From positions 1 through 64,000 of the forward strand of contig CAZWAK010000001.1 in assembly GCA_964631865.1 (NCBI GenBank): DNA of 64,000 bases, in the 5' to 3' direction. Below are positions 35,975 to 44,600 of this stretch, one piece after another. The first letter of the stretch is position 1. Each line of letters starts with the position of its first letter. Made by a program: the position numbers and the translations under genes. The stretch comes from JAFDVL01 sp964631865 (GTDB lineage: Bacteria; Acidobacteriota; Blastocatellia; RBC074). The notes under the pieces were generated by a model that saw only the letters and a program-made list of their open reading frames with translations, had not been told where the DNA came from and did not search any database.

Positions 35975-36523
35975 TCAGACTTTTCCGTACTTTTTCGTAG
36001 CGCAGGCACAGCCCTTCTGACCTCCGTATTGCACACCGTCCTTGCCTTTGCCCCAGTTGGAACCGAGCGTGCCGCAAACAAGCCCTCCGCTACACAAACC
36101 GGAACTGGTCAGATCCTTGCAATCTTTGCCATTACTTGCTCCTTTGCAGGCCGCCATCGTGCCGTTCGCGTTTTGTGTTGCCCTGGTAACGCCATTGGGG
36201 GGGATTATCGTGCCGCCGCCGGGAGAGGCAGTCAGTAGAAATAGGCTCCCGGTCAATCCCATCTCCCTGATCAGATCACTCAATGCTATCTCGCCCTTCG
36301 CGGAGCGAATCCGGACCCGGCTGGCAACATCGGCGGCCACTTCGTAGTCGGTCCCCTTGCGAGTCAAGTCTATGACGTAGGATTTGCCTGCCGGTTGGCT
36401 GGCGATGGTTTGCGCTGTTACGGTTACCTTGTTGCTTGTCCCTGATTGCGTTGCTCTGCTGTAGGCCGAAACCAGCAGCGCCAAAGTCAGGGCGACCAGA
36501 ATCATTAAGCTATCGCGTTTCAT
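35975..36523 (-). CDS. Small six-cysteine secreted protein 1
   Basis: 182 residues. An N-terminal membrane/signal segment (MILVALTLALLVSAYSRAT) is followed by a soluble region with VTVTAQTIASQPAGKSYVIDL and a DVASRVRIRSAKGEIALSDL motif. The C-terminal 60 residues hold six cysteines in NGTMAACKG, GKDCKD, GLCSGG, LVCGTLGSNWGKG and KGCACATKK. It is a clear paralogue of the gene at 39271 (same N-terminal and C-terminal motifs) and shares the leader style and six-Cys count with 36611. Function unknown; a disulfide-rich secreted peptide domain is likely. AGGAG-like bases lie before the start (GGAAAAGGAGAAAACGC). Confidence 0.7.
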   Translation of the reverse strand: MKRDSLMILVALTLALLVSAYSRATQSGTSNKVTVTAQTIASQPAGKSYVIDLTRKGTDYEVAADVASRVRIRSAKGEIALSDLIREMGLTGSLFLLTASPGGGTIIPPNGVTRATQNANGTMAACKGASNGKDCKDLTSSGLCSGGLVCGTLGSNWGKGKDGVQYGGQKGCACATKKYGKV

Positions 36524-36547
36524 GCGTTTTCTCCTTTTCCGATAAAT

Positions 36548-36565
36548 GATCTTCTGGCGAAGATC
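36548..36565 (-). terminator. Short hairpin between Cys-rich genes 2 and 1
   Basis: GATCTTC (36548-36554) and GAAGATC (36559-36565) form a 7-bp stem with a 4-nt loop, 46 nt after the stop at 36611 and upstream of the gene starting at 36523. The T-run is weak. Confidence 0.4.
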
Positions 36566-36610
36566 GAGGTTGATTGGAATGAGACCTGGTTAGGGGTGGG
36601 GCGGTTGTGA

Positions 36611-37039
36611 CTAGCGCGCAAACATTATGACCCTGGTCGCTTGCCCGCCAATTGTCACTTTCAAGGTGCAACTTCCCTTGCAAGTTTCCATGAGGCAATC
36701 CAGGCCGTTTGGGCCGACGGAGACCCCACACGCACCATCCTTGGAACAAGCGCAATCCCAGGTTCCCGAAATCTTTGTGCCGCCTTTTATCCGCGCTATG
36801 GAAACCGACTTATTCGGCTCCGGCACAAATTTGTAGCCTTCCTTGAGCCGCAGGGAATTGCCCTTCAACTCCACGCCCTCCACCCCGGCGGGCAACTGCT
36901 TCACCAGCGCCGTCTTTTTGGCAGTGACGGTCTGCGTTGTTGGTTTGGGCGGGCTATTTGGTTTGAGCGTTCGACTGTGCGCGTAGGTCAGCAACGCCAA
37001 CATCAGAGTGGCCGTAAGCACTATCGTGATGCGTTTCAT
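36611..37039 (-). CDS. Small six-cysteine secreted protein 2
   Basis: 142 residues from the ATG at 37039, which has AGGAGGAAAACTT upstream; the open frame extends 41 codons further without family support. The signal segment ITIVLTATLMLALLTYAHSRT matches the ...AYSRT leader of its two neighbours. The C-terminal half carries six cysteines in WDCACSKDGACG and LDCLMETCKGSC, including the CAC motif also found in the other two. The middle differs from them, so it is a distant member or shares only the leader. Function unknown. Confidence 0.65.
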   Translation of the reverse strand: MKRITIVLTATLMLALLTYAHSRTLKPNSPPKPTTQTVTAKKTALVKQLPAGVEGVELKGNSLRLKEGYKFVPEPNKSVSIARIKGGTKISGTWDCACSKDGACGVSVGPNGLDCLMETCKGSCTLKVTIGGQATRVIMFAR

Positions 37040-37201
37040 AAGTTTTCCTCCTCTTCCGGTAAAAGCCGGGAAGTTAATTCGTTTCAGTTCACAGGTAGAG
37101 CATTCAGTTTCTCCGCCTCCTGTGTGTGTCGCAGAAACTGACGCAGCGAAAACGTCTGCCAAGTGGTTTTCTTTTCGCGTGCATTTCGCTTACGAGGGCA
37201 T

Positions 37202-37270
37202 GACGACGCGGCGTGAAACTCTCTCTCACCCATCACGAAAATTATTTGATCGCAATGGTGACCGGGTTGC
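37202..37270. repeat. Conserved block copy 1 (Kelch gene 3' end)
   Basis: About 69 nt closely matching 39923-39991. Best-conserved parts are GACGACGC-GCG, GAAACTCTCTCTCAC and ATTTGATCGCAA. It spans the last codons and stop of the Kelch-like gene and its downstream region, ahead of Cys-rich gene 2. Confidence 0.7.
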
Positions 37271-39032
37271 CGGTTGCTCCATTGCGCGCCAACGTGAGCG
37301 TATGCGTGCCGGAAGCGATGCCCACAGGCAAATGGACATTGATTTGATTCAAGCCGATGAAGCCCGGCGCACGTCCGGCGTACTGCACCGTCACGAGCTG
37401 CCCGTCAATCCTGACTTCGACACTCACGTTGGCGTTGCCATCCGCATCGGTCACATCCGCGCCCAAGCCGGTGCTGAAAAGGGCGATGATGTTCGGCTGT
37501 CCGTTGGCTTGCGTCGCATTGAACGGCGCACCTGTGAACGTGATCGCGTCGAGCGCGGCAGCGGCTCCTGTGCCTTGTTGATTCATGGTGAAGATCGCAG
37601 GAGCGGCAGCGTCAACGTGAATCAAGCCGCTGTGCGCACGCCCATCGCTTGCGGTGATGGTTACGACGGCCTGACCGAGCGCCGTACCTTCCGGGATTTG
37701 ATAGTTGATTTGCGATGGCGAGACGAAGAAGAGCGGAGCCAGACGTTCGACGCCCGCGCTGTCTTTGACCTTGACCGTCACGCCCGCCAACGAAGTCGGC
37801 AACGGTTTATCCGTCGCGTTGACCGTTGTGGCGGCGAAGTTTTGGCCAAAGGCAGAAGCGATTTCCTTGGGGGCAAGCTGAAACAAATAACTGGCGGCGG
37901 AAACGGTCGCGGCCACTGGCTCGGCACTGTCGTAAAGTTCTGCGCTGGCGAGTGGGCCATTGCCGCCCGCCACCAGGACTTTGCCGTTTAAGAGCAACGT
38001 CGCGGTGTGATTCAGTCTGACGTTGGAGGAAAGATTGGCGGTTGTGGCCCAGCTTCCAGTGGCCGGGTTATACAACTCCGCGCTATTTTGTCCCGCTGTA
38101 TTGGCGACAACGAGGACTTTGCCATTCGCCAGCAAAGTTAAAGTATGGGCCTGGCGCGCGACCGCCATACTGCCCGTCGCACTCCATTGCCCGGTAGCCG
38201 GATCATAAAGTTCGGCGGTGTTGTAAACCGTAGTCGTGAAGTTGCTGCCGCCTACGGCCAGCACTTTGCCAGTGGCCAGCAGCACAGCTTTCAGAAAAGG
38301 GCGCGCTGTGCCGAGGCTGCCCGTCGGCGTCCAGCTTCCCGTGTTTGGGTCGTAGAGTTCGGCGCTGCTGTGCAGCGTCGGACTGGTGAGTGTTCCACCA
38401 AAACCTGAAGCAACCAGCACCTTGCCGTTCGCAAGCAGCGTAGCCGTATGCCCCTCGCGCGCGGCATTCATCATTCCAGCGGGACTCCAGCTTCCCGTGG
38501 TTGGGTCATACAGCTCGGCGGTAGCGATTACACTATTGTCTGGCCCTTCGCCGCCCGCGACCAATATCTTGCCGTTGGGCAGCAAAGTTGCGGTGGCCAA
38601 CTCGCGCGCCGCATTCATCGTTCCCGTGGGACTCCAGGTTCCCGTGGCCGGGTCATAGAGTTCGGCGCTGCCAATGTTTCTTCTGTCCGCCCCTTCGCCG
38701 CCCGTCACCAAGACCTTGCCATTTGGTAATCGCACAGCAACGTGGTTGTAGCGCGGCGTACTTAGACTGCCCGTCGCGCTCCAGATTCCAGTCGCAGGAT
38801 CATAAAGCTCGGCGCTGGCAATGGCTCCGCCAACGCCCCCGGCGACCAAGATTTTGCCATTGGCCAATAAAGTAGAGGTGTGCAGCACGCGCGCGATGCC
38901 GAGCGGGCCGGTGTTGCCCCAAGCCGGTGTTTGCGCGTTGAGTGGCACAACACCAGCGATCAGACACGCGAGGAATGGAATGAGGCGCAAATAATGATTG
39001 TATAAAGTCCGGTGATGTTTCATGTGGTTCAT
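37242..39032 (-). CDS. Exported Kelch-like repeat protein with TIGR03437-type C-terminal domain
   Basis: 596 residues, start ATG at 39032 after AGGAGG; a second ATG three codons later is possible. A signal peptide (LIPFLACLIAGVVPLNAQ) is followed by seven or so 50-residue Kelch-like blades (about 30-375) of the pattern LLANGKVLVAGG ... SAELYDPATGSWSPTG, forming a beta propeller. The last 220 residues (ASYLFQLAPKEIASAFGQNF ... GLNQINVHLPVGIASGTHTL) are the C-terminal domain first defined in Solibacter (TIGR03437). Such proteins are common in Acidobacteria and probably surface exposed, binding partners unknown. Upstream is a 5' leader hairpin (39054-39079). Confidence 0.88.
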   Translation of the reverse strand: MNHMKHHRTLYNHYLRLIPFLACLIAGVVPLNAQTPAWGNTGPLGIARVLHTSTLLANGKILVAGGVGGAIASAELYDPATGIWSATGSLSTPRYNHVAVRLPNGKVLVTGGEGADRRNIGSAELYDPATGTWSPTGTMNAARELATATLLPNGKILVAGGEGPDNSVIATAELYDPTTGSWSPAGMMNAAREGHTATLLANGKVLVASGFGGTLTSPTLHSSAELYDPNTGSWTPTGSLGTARPFLKAVLLATGKVLAVGGSNFTTTVYNTAELYDPATGQWSATGSMAVARQAHTLTLLANGKVLVVANTAGQNSAELYNPATGSWATTANLSSNVRLNHTATLLLNGKVLVAGGNGPLASAELYDSAEPVAATVSAASYLFQLAPKEIASAFGQNFAATTVNATDKPLPTSLAGVTVKVKDSAGVERLAPLFFVSPSQINYQIPEGTALGQAVVTITASDGRAHSGLIHVDAAAPAIFTMNQQGTGAAAALDAITFTGAPFNATQANGQPNIIALFSTGLGADVTDADGNANVSVEVRIDGQLVTVQYAGRAPGFIGLNQINVHLPVGIASGTHTLTLARNGATGNPVTIAIK

Positions 39033-39053
39033 ATTGCCTCCTGATGAGGGCAG

Positions 39054-39079
39054 TCACCGGGCAGGCAAGCTGCCGGTGA
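39054..39079 (-). promoter_or_regulatory. 5'-leader hairpin of the Kelch gene
   Basis: TCACCGG (39054-39060) pairs with CCGGTGA (39073-39079), extended by GCAG/CTGC with one bulge. It lies about 20 nt before the Shine-Dalgarno, where it could affect translation. Confidence 0.45.
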
Positions 39080-39157
39080 TCGCGTTGTTCTCACGGGTGT
39101 TCTTACATTCGTAAGCTATGACAGGGGGGTGGCGCTGCTTGACGAAGGTCGTTCGCA

Positions 39158-39191
39158 ACGTCTGGTCAGGAAGAGCTTCCCGGCCAGACGT
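39158..39191 (-). terminator. Hairpin downstream of Cys-rich gene 3
   Basis: ACGTCTGG (39158-39165) pairs perfectly with CCAGACGT (39184-39191), with an inner GGAAG/CTTCC extension. It lies 80 nt after the stop at 39271, between this gene and the Kelch gene. No clear T-run. Apart from this and the leader hairpin the 238-nt gap 39033-39270 shows no gene. Confidence 0.5.
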
Positions 39192-39270
39192 CCGCAGCTT
39201 CTGAAGAAGAGCCTAGCAGCGTCGTGTTCTCTTCAGCGCCGCGCGAGGACAGGCAACCATTTCAGCCTTT

Positions 39271-39828
39271 TCAGGCCTTTTTTATCTCACAGGCACAGCC
39301 TTGCTTACCGGCGTAGCCTTTGCCCCAATTCGAGCCGAGCGTACCGCAAGCAGTGCGGCCACCATTACAAAATGCCTTTTGCATGTCCTTGCAATCCCGG
39401 CCATCGGACTTTCCTACGCAGGCCGCCAGCGTGCCGTTCTGGTTTTTTTTGGCTTCGGAAACACTGCCGCCGGGATTCAGGACAACGCCGCCTGGGAAGC
39501 CAAAGTCACGAGAACTTAAATCACTGGTCGTGCCCAACAGAAACTGGCTGCCAGTCAGGTTGAGTTCCCGGGCCAAATCGCTCACCGCCATCTCGCCCTT
39601 AAAGGTGCGAACCCGTACTCGACTGGCAACTTCCGCCGCCACGACATAGACCGTTCCGCTGCGAGTGATGTCCAGGACGTACGGCTGGCCTGCCGGTTGG
39701 CTGGCTAAGGTCCGCGCCGTGACGTCTACCTTTTGGATGGCCCCTGCTTGCGGCGTGCGACTGTAGGCTGTAACCAACAACGCCACCAAGGCTAGAACGA
39801 CGAGCATAATCAACCTTTTGCGTTTCAT
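39271..39828 (-). CDS. Small six-cysteine secreted protein 3
   Basis: 185 residues from the ATG at 39828, preceded by CAGGAGAAGAAT. It is a paralogue of the protein at 35975: the leader LVALLVTAYSRTPQ, ARTLASQPAGQPYVLDITRSG, EVASRVRVRTFKGEMAVSDL and LTGSQFLL all align, and the C-terminal cysteines recur in NGTLAACVG, GRDCKD, AFCNGG, TACGTLGSNWGKG and QGCACEIKK. The two proteins share most of these motifs over their whole length, with an extra glycine-rich segment here. It is divergent from the sigma-2 operon, with 311 nt between starts, so the two may share a control region. Confidence 0.7.
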   Translation of the reverse strand: MKRKRLIMLVVLALVALLVTAYSRTPQAGAIQKVDVTARTLASQPAGQPYVLDITRSGTVYVVAAEVASRVRVRTFKGEMAVSDLARELNLTGSQFLLGTTSDLSSRDFGFPGGVVLNPGGSVSEAKKNQNGTLAACVGKSDGRDCKDMQKAFCNGGRTACGTLGSNWGKGYAGKQGCACEIKKA

Positions 39829-39922
39829 ATTCTTCTCCTGGTTAAAGTACAGGTCTCGCAACCTGTGGTTATCTGTTCTTGGAGTACGAAGAGCTATTCG
39901 ATTAACTCTCGCAAAGGAAAAG

Positions 39923-39991
39923 ACGACGCAGCGGGAAACTCTCTCTCACTTGCCGCGCAAAATATTTGATCGCAAGGCAACGGGATTGCTT
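39923..39991. repeat. Conserved block copy 2, between Cys-rich gene 3 and sigma-2
   Basis: Matches 37202-37270 over about 69 nt with small indels. Read on the minus strand it includes a relic of the Kelch gene C-terminal codons (NPV ... encoded remnant, then the TTGCGATCAAATA stretch) but the stop codon position is lost. It may be the scar of a duplicated Kelch/Cys-rich unit or a shared control element. No other gene is seen in 39829-40139. Confidence 0.65.
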
Positions 39992-40139
39992 GTTGTGACC
40001 TACACGGGCGATAAAGGTTCCGCTCTATGCACCTTGCACTTTTGCTGCGCTTCGTTTACTAACTAGGCGTAGCTTTTGGTTTCCCCTACACAATTGCAAG
40101 ACGACGTTGATTGGTTGTTCCGCAACAAAGATTTTGCGT

Positions 40140-40715
40140 ATGGAGATGAAAGCGGCCCCACCTCCCGAAATCGTGTTCGAGCAAATCGTGCGTGAGTATG
40201 GTCGTTTTCTGCGGCAAACGATCATCCGCGTCTGCCCGAAAGATTTGGGGCTGCAATACGACGAAATCGAACAGGACGCGCGGCTGCGTTTGTGGCGTGC
40301 ATTGGAAAGTGAGAGAGAAATCCAGGGGCTGTCGTCTTATCTCTATCGCATCGCGGTGACGGCCACGCTCGACGCCGTGAAACGCATCAAGCGTAAACGT
40401 GAAGAACAGATGTTGCTCGCGGAAGACGACACCGAAGACGGTCACAGCGCCCCGCATGTGCTGTTGGCGGATCCGCAGCACGCGCCGGATCAGGCTGCCG
40501 CGCGCCGCCAATTGGTCGGCAAAGTAAAAGAAGCGATGAACAAACTGCCCGACAATCGTCGCACGGCGGTGGGGTTGCATCTGGAAGGCCTGACGACGCA
40601 GGAGATTGCACACCTGCTCGGCTGGAGCGAACCGAAAGCGCGCAATCTGGTTTATCGCGGACTCAGCGATGTGCGCGCGTATTTGCAGGAAGCGGGGATT
40701 GAATATGCAACTTAG
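40140..40715 (+). CDS. ECF-type RNA polymerase sigma factor (sigma-2)
   Basis: 191 residues from the ATG at 40140; an ATG two codons on and a TTG at 40107 are alternatives, and none has a clear ribosome site. Region 2 (YGRFLRQTIIRVC ... YDEIEQDARLRLWRALE ... SYLYRIAVTATLDAVKRIKRK, about residues 18-90) and region 4 (KLPDNRRTAVGLHLEGLTTQEIAHLLGWSEPKARNLVYRGL split, about 130-175) are well formed. The gene overlaps the following anti-sigma gene by 11 nt. It is the first gene of the second sigma/anti-sigma/CHAT module. Confidence 0.92.
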   Translation: MEMKAAPPPEIVFEQIVREYGRFLRQTIIRVCPKDLGLQYDEIEQDARLRLWRALESEREIQGLSSYLYRIAVTATLDAVKRIKRKREEQMLLAEDDTEDGHSAPHVLLADPQHAPDQAAARRQLVGKVKEAMNKLPDNRRTAVGLHLEGLTTQEIAHLLGWSEPKARNLVYRGLSDVRAYLQEAGIEYAT

Positions 40716-41667
40716 TGACGAGGAGTTGAAAACTCTCTGGCAAACCGAAACCAGGCGCGGAACAAACCGCAGCGAATGCCTTTCGTCCGAAACGTTGATG
40801 CGCGCCGGAGCCAATGAATTGAGCGCGCCCGAAGCTGAACGCATCGCCGCGCATCTGGCCGCGTGCGCCGATTGCACAGAGGAATATCAGATTGCAATGT
40901 CTGTCCGCGATTGGGCGACTGAAACCGCTGCGCAACACACCGCGCCTGCTGTTCGCGTCACCGCGCAACCGTCGTGGTGGAGCCGCTGGTTGGCGCTTTT
41001 CAATCCACTGACGGCGACGCTCGCGACCGCGTTGTTATTGCTCAGTCTGGCGCTCGGCGCGGCGTGGCTTTCGTTTCGTCGGCAAAATCAAACGCTCCTC
41101 GCGCAGGTCGAACAACAACGCAACGAACTGAATGACGCGGCGGCGCTCAAAGCCCAAATCGAAGAGCTGCAACGCCAGCAGACCGAACTCAATGCGAAGC
41201 TCGCGCAGCAACAAACCGCCGGGCAGGAAGCTTTGCAAGCGGAAATCGAACGACTGAAAAAAGAACTCGAACAAGGCGCGCAGCCGCAATTGGATTTGCC
41301 ACAATTCGACGTTGACCCGAATCCCGCCACGCGCAGCACCGGCAGCAGCAAGGCGAAGGCCGCCACGATCCATGTTCCTGCGGCGGCGACTTCGTTCACG
41401 CTCAATTTGCCGGGCGCGGGCAGCAAGCCGTTTCCCAATTACCTGATTGAATTGCAAGACGCGAAAACCAATAAAGTCGTGTGGAGCGCCGAGCGCAAGC
41501 CAGACAACGAAACGACGTTCACTCTCACGCTCTCGAAACGCAACCTGCCCGGCGGCAGCTATCGCATCCGCGTGTTCGGCGTGAAGGGCAAGCAAAAAGA
41601 ACGAATTCAGGACTACGAAATGCAGGTGAACTACGCCGCGCCGCCGGAAAAACCGAAAAGCCCTTGA
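40705..41667 (+). CDS. Zinc-type membrane anti-sigma factor with coiled coil (anti-sigma-2)
   Basis: 320 residues from the ATG at 40705, which overlaps the sigma-2 end. The N-terminal domain has the anti-sigma zinc motif H50-x3-C54-x2-C57 (AAHLAACADC). A membrane helix lies at about 101-122 (LATALLLLSLALGAAWL), then a long glutamine/glutamate coiled coil (about 125-195) and a C-terminal beta domain (about 215-310; FTLNLPGAGSKPFPNYLIEL ... LPGGSYRIRVFGV). The layout equals anti-sigma-1, apart from the zinc motif. The extracytoplasmic beta domain is the likely sensing part. CHAT-2 begins 11 nt downstream. Confidence 0.88.
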   Translation: MQLSDEELKTLWQTETRRGTNRSECLSSETLMRAGANELSAPEAERIAAHLAACADCTEEYQIAMSVRDWATETAAQHTAPAVRVTAQPSWWSRWLALFNPLTATLATALLLLSLALGAAWLSFRRQNQTLLAQVEQQRNELNDAAALKAQIEELQRQQTELNAKLAQQQTAGQEALQAEIERLKKELEQGAQPQLDLPQFDVDPNPATRSTGSSKAKAATIHVPAAATSFTLNLPGAGSKPFPNYLIELQDAKTNKVVWSAERKPDNETTFTLTLSKRNLPGGSYRIRVFGVKGKQKERIQDYEMQVNYAAPPEKPKSP

Positions 41668-41677
41668 AAGGAATTGT

Positions 41678-44600
41678 ATGCAACCGCCCTGTAGAAATTT
41701 ATCGCTGATGGTTGGATGGCTGCTGGGACTGTCTGTCATCGCGGTCGGGCAACCGCAAACCAGTGCGATGCTCTTGCCTGCCGCGCCCGTCGAACGCGCA
41801 ATCGCCAGCGGACAATCCCACCTGTATCAAATCGCGCTGCTGGCCGGGCAAAGCCTGAAACTCAAAGCCGAGCAGCAAGGCAGCGATGTCACGCTGACGC
41901 TGCTCAGCCCGGAGGGGAACCCGCTTACCGAAGAAAACCTGCCGAACGGAACCAGGGGGATGGAATTGCTGCTCTGGTTGCCGCAGAGCAATGGCGACTA
42001 CCAACTCAAAGTCACGTCAAATGACAAAGGCACGACGGCGGGCCGCTACCTCCTCAGCGCCGAAGTCGCGCCCGCCGATGAAAAAAGCGCGCTGGCGATT
42101 CAGAAATTCAATGAAGGGATGCAGCTTCGCAAAACCGGCAAGCGCGAGTCGTTCCCGCAGGCGCTGCGCAGTTTCGCCGAGGCACTGACGGCCTGGCGCG
42201 CGGTCGGTGATCGTTTGCTCGAAGCCAGTACCTTGCAAAATCTCGGCTGGGTCAGCGGACGCACAGGCAATCACCAACAAGCTCTTGACTATTACCAACA
42301 GGCCTTGTCGCTTTTCCGCACGCTGGAGATGAAAGCGGAAGAGGCGGAGGTGACGAGCAACATTGCGGACAGATATTCGTCTCTGGCAGAGCTTCCGAAC
42401 GCGCTGGAATATTACCAACGGGCGGCGGCGCTGCGGGAATTTCTCGCGCCGCTCAATGTGGGAATTCTGTTGGATAACCTCGGTCAGGTGTACGCCAATC
42501 TGGGCGATCATCGAAAGGCGCTGGCCGCCCATCAACAGGCGCTGGCGCTGTTTCAGGAACTGGGCGCGCGCAAAGACGAACTGGTGACATTGCCGCGCAT
42601 TGCCAGGGCGCACCGGTTGTTGGGCGATTATGCGCAGGCGCTAGTCGGGCTGAATCGGGGACTGGCACTCAGTCGTGAACTGAAAGTGCTGGTCGAAGAA
42701 TCGTTCAACCTGCAACAACTCGGACAGCTTTATGCTGCGGCTGGCGATCCCCTGCGCGCGATTGAATATCTGGAACGCGCGGCGGCGGTCTGCCGCGCCG
42801 AAAAACAGCGCTCGTGCGAGATGAATGCGGTGAATCAGTTGGGGCAGGTTTACAAAGAACAAGGCGCGACAGAGAAAGCCCTGGCCGCGTTCAATGAAGT
42901 GCTGAGCTTCGTGCGCGAGATGGGCAGCCGGGTTTCGGAAGCCATTATCAGCGGGCACATCGGTGAAATTCTGGCGGCGCGCGGCGAATATCCGCAGGCG
43001 CTGGCCTATCAGAACCAAGCCCTCAGTGCCTTGCGTACAGTCGGCGCGCGCCCGGCACTGGTCGGGATGCTCATTCGGACAGCAGAAACATATGCGAAGG
43101 CAGGGCAGAGCGAAAAGGCCAAAGCGTTGCTGACGGAAGCGACCACCATCAATCAGGAGCTTGGGAGTCGGAGTGAAGAAGCGCAGATTTTCCGAGCCTT
43201 GTCGGCGCTCGCGCGCGGCGAAGGACAACTGCATCAGGCGCGTGAACTGATGGCTCAATCGCTGCGGGCGATTGAACGCCAGCGGGCCAGCGGGGTCGCG
43301 CAATCATTGCGCGCCACTTTCGGCGTGTTGCTGCACCGCTACTATCAAGACTACGTCGAAATTCTGATGGCCCTACACGCGCAGTCACCGAGCGAAGGCT
43401 ATGCGGCGTTGGCACTGAGCGCGAGTGAACGTGTCCGGGCGAGAAGCCTGTTGGATTTGCTGAGCGAGGCGCGCGTGGATCTTCGGACGGGAGTGGATTC
43501 GGCCTTGCTGGAAAAAGAGCGCGCCCTGCGAGAACAATTACGAGCCAGAGAAACGCTGCGCCGACAGATGCTGGAAAACAAACGGACAGCAGAACGGGCC
43601 AAGGCGTACGAACCGGAAATTACTGACCTCCTCACACAGCTACAAACCATCGAAACGCAGATTCGTTCAGCCAGCCCGCGTTATGCCGCGCTGACGCAGC
43701 CAGTCCCGCTGACGCCCGCCGAAATCCAGCAGCGCGTACTCGATGATGACACTTTGCTGCTCGAATATGCGCTCGACCAAAAACGCAGTTATTTGTGGGC
43801 GGTGACGACAACGCAGCTTCACAGCTTTGAGTTGCCCGGCGCAAATGAAATCGAAGCCGCCGCGCGCCGCTGGCTCGATCTGTTGCCCAAAAGCACGCAA
43901 CGCCGCTACCAACGCGAAACCGAACTCGCGGCAGCAGAACTGAGCCGCTTGATCCTCGCGCCCGCCGCCGCACACCTGCACAAGAAACGGCTGGTGATTG
44001 TCGCAGACGGGTTGTTGCAATATGTGCCGTTTGCAGCATTGCCAAAACCGGTGGTCGGTGGTCGGTGGCCGGTGGTCGGTGAAAACGCGAAAGCCAACCA
44101 GCCACCAGCCACCAGCCACCAGCTACTCATCAAAGATCACGAACTCGTCAGCCTCCCTTCCGCCTCTGCGCTGGCCGTGCTGCGGAACGAAATCAAAGGG
44201 CGTCCGGCAGCGGCAAAACAACTGGCTGTCTTTTCCGACCCGGTGTTTCAGACCAACGATCCGCGTGCGTCATTGGCGAAGACGAATCGCTCCGCGCCAG
44301 CCGCCCCAACCGAAGGTGCAAAAGAATTGGTCGCGCAAGCGTTGACGCGCGCCGCCGCGGACACAGGCATCACGAGTTTCGCGCGGCTGCCGTTTGCGCG
44401 CCAGGAGGCCGAAGCTATCGCCAAACTCATCCCGCAAGAACAGCAATTGAAAGCCTTGGATTTCACCGCCAGCCGTCAGACGGCGCTCACGCGACAGCTT
44501 GAGCAGTACCGCCATATTCATTTCGCTACGCACGGCTTGCTCAACAGCCAGCACCCGGAATTGTCCGGCATCGTGTTGTCGCTGGTGGATGAAGACGGCA

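Noticed and set aside
39990..40060. Short frame MHLALLLRFVY upstream of sigma-2 as a counterpart of the sigma-1 leader peptide
   Set aside because: No ribosome site and no similarity to the 27-codon frame; likely chance.
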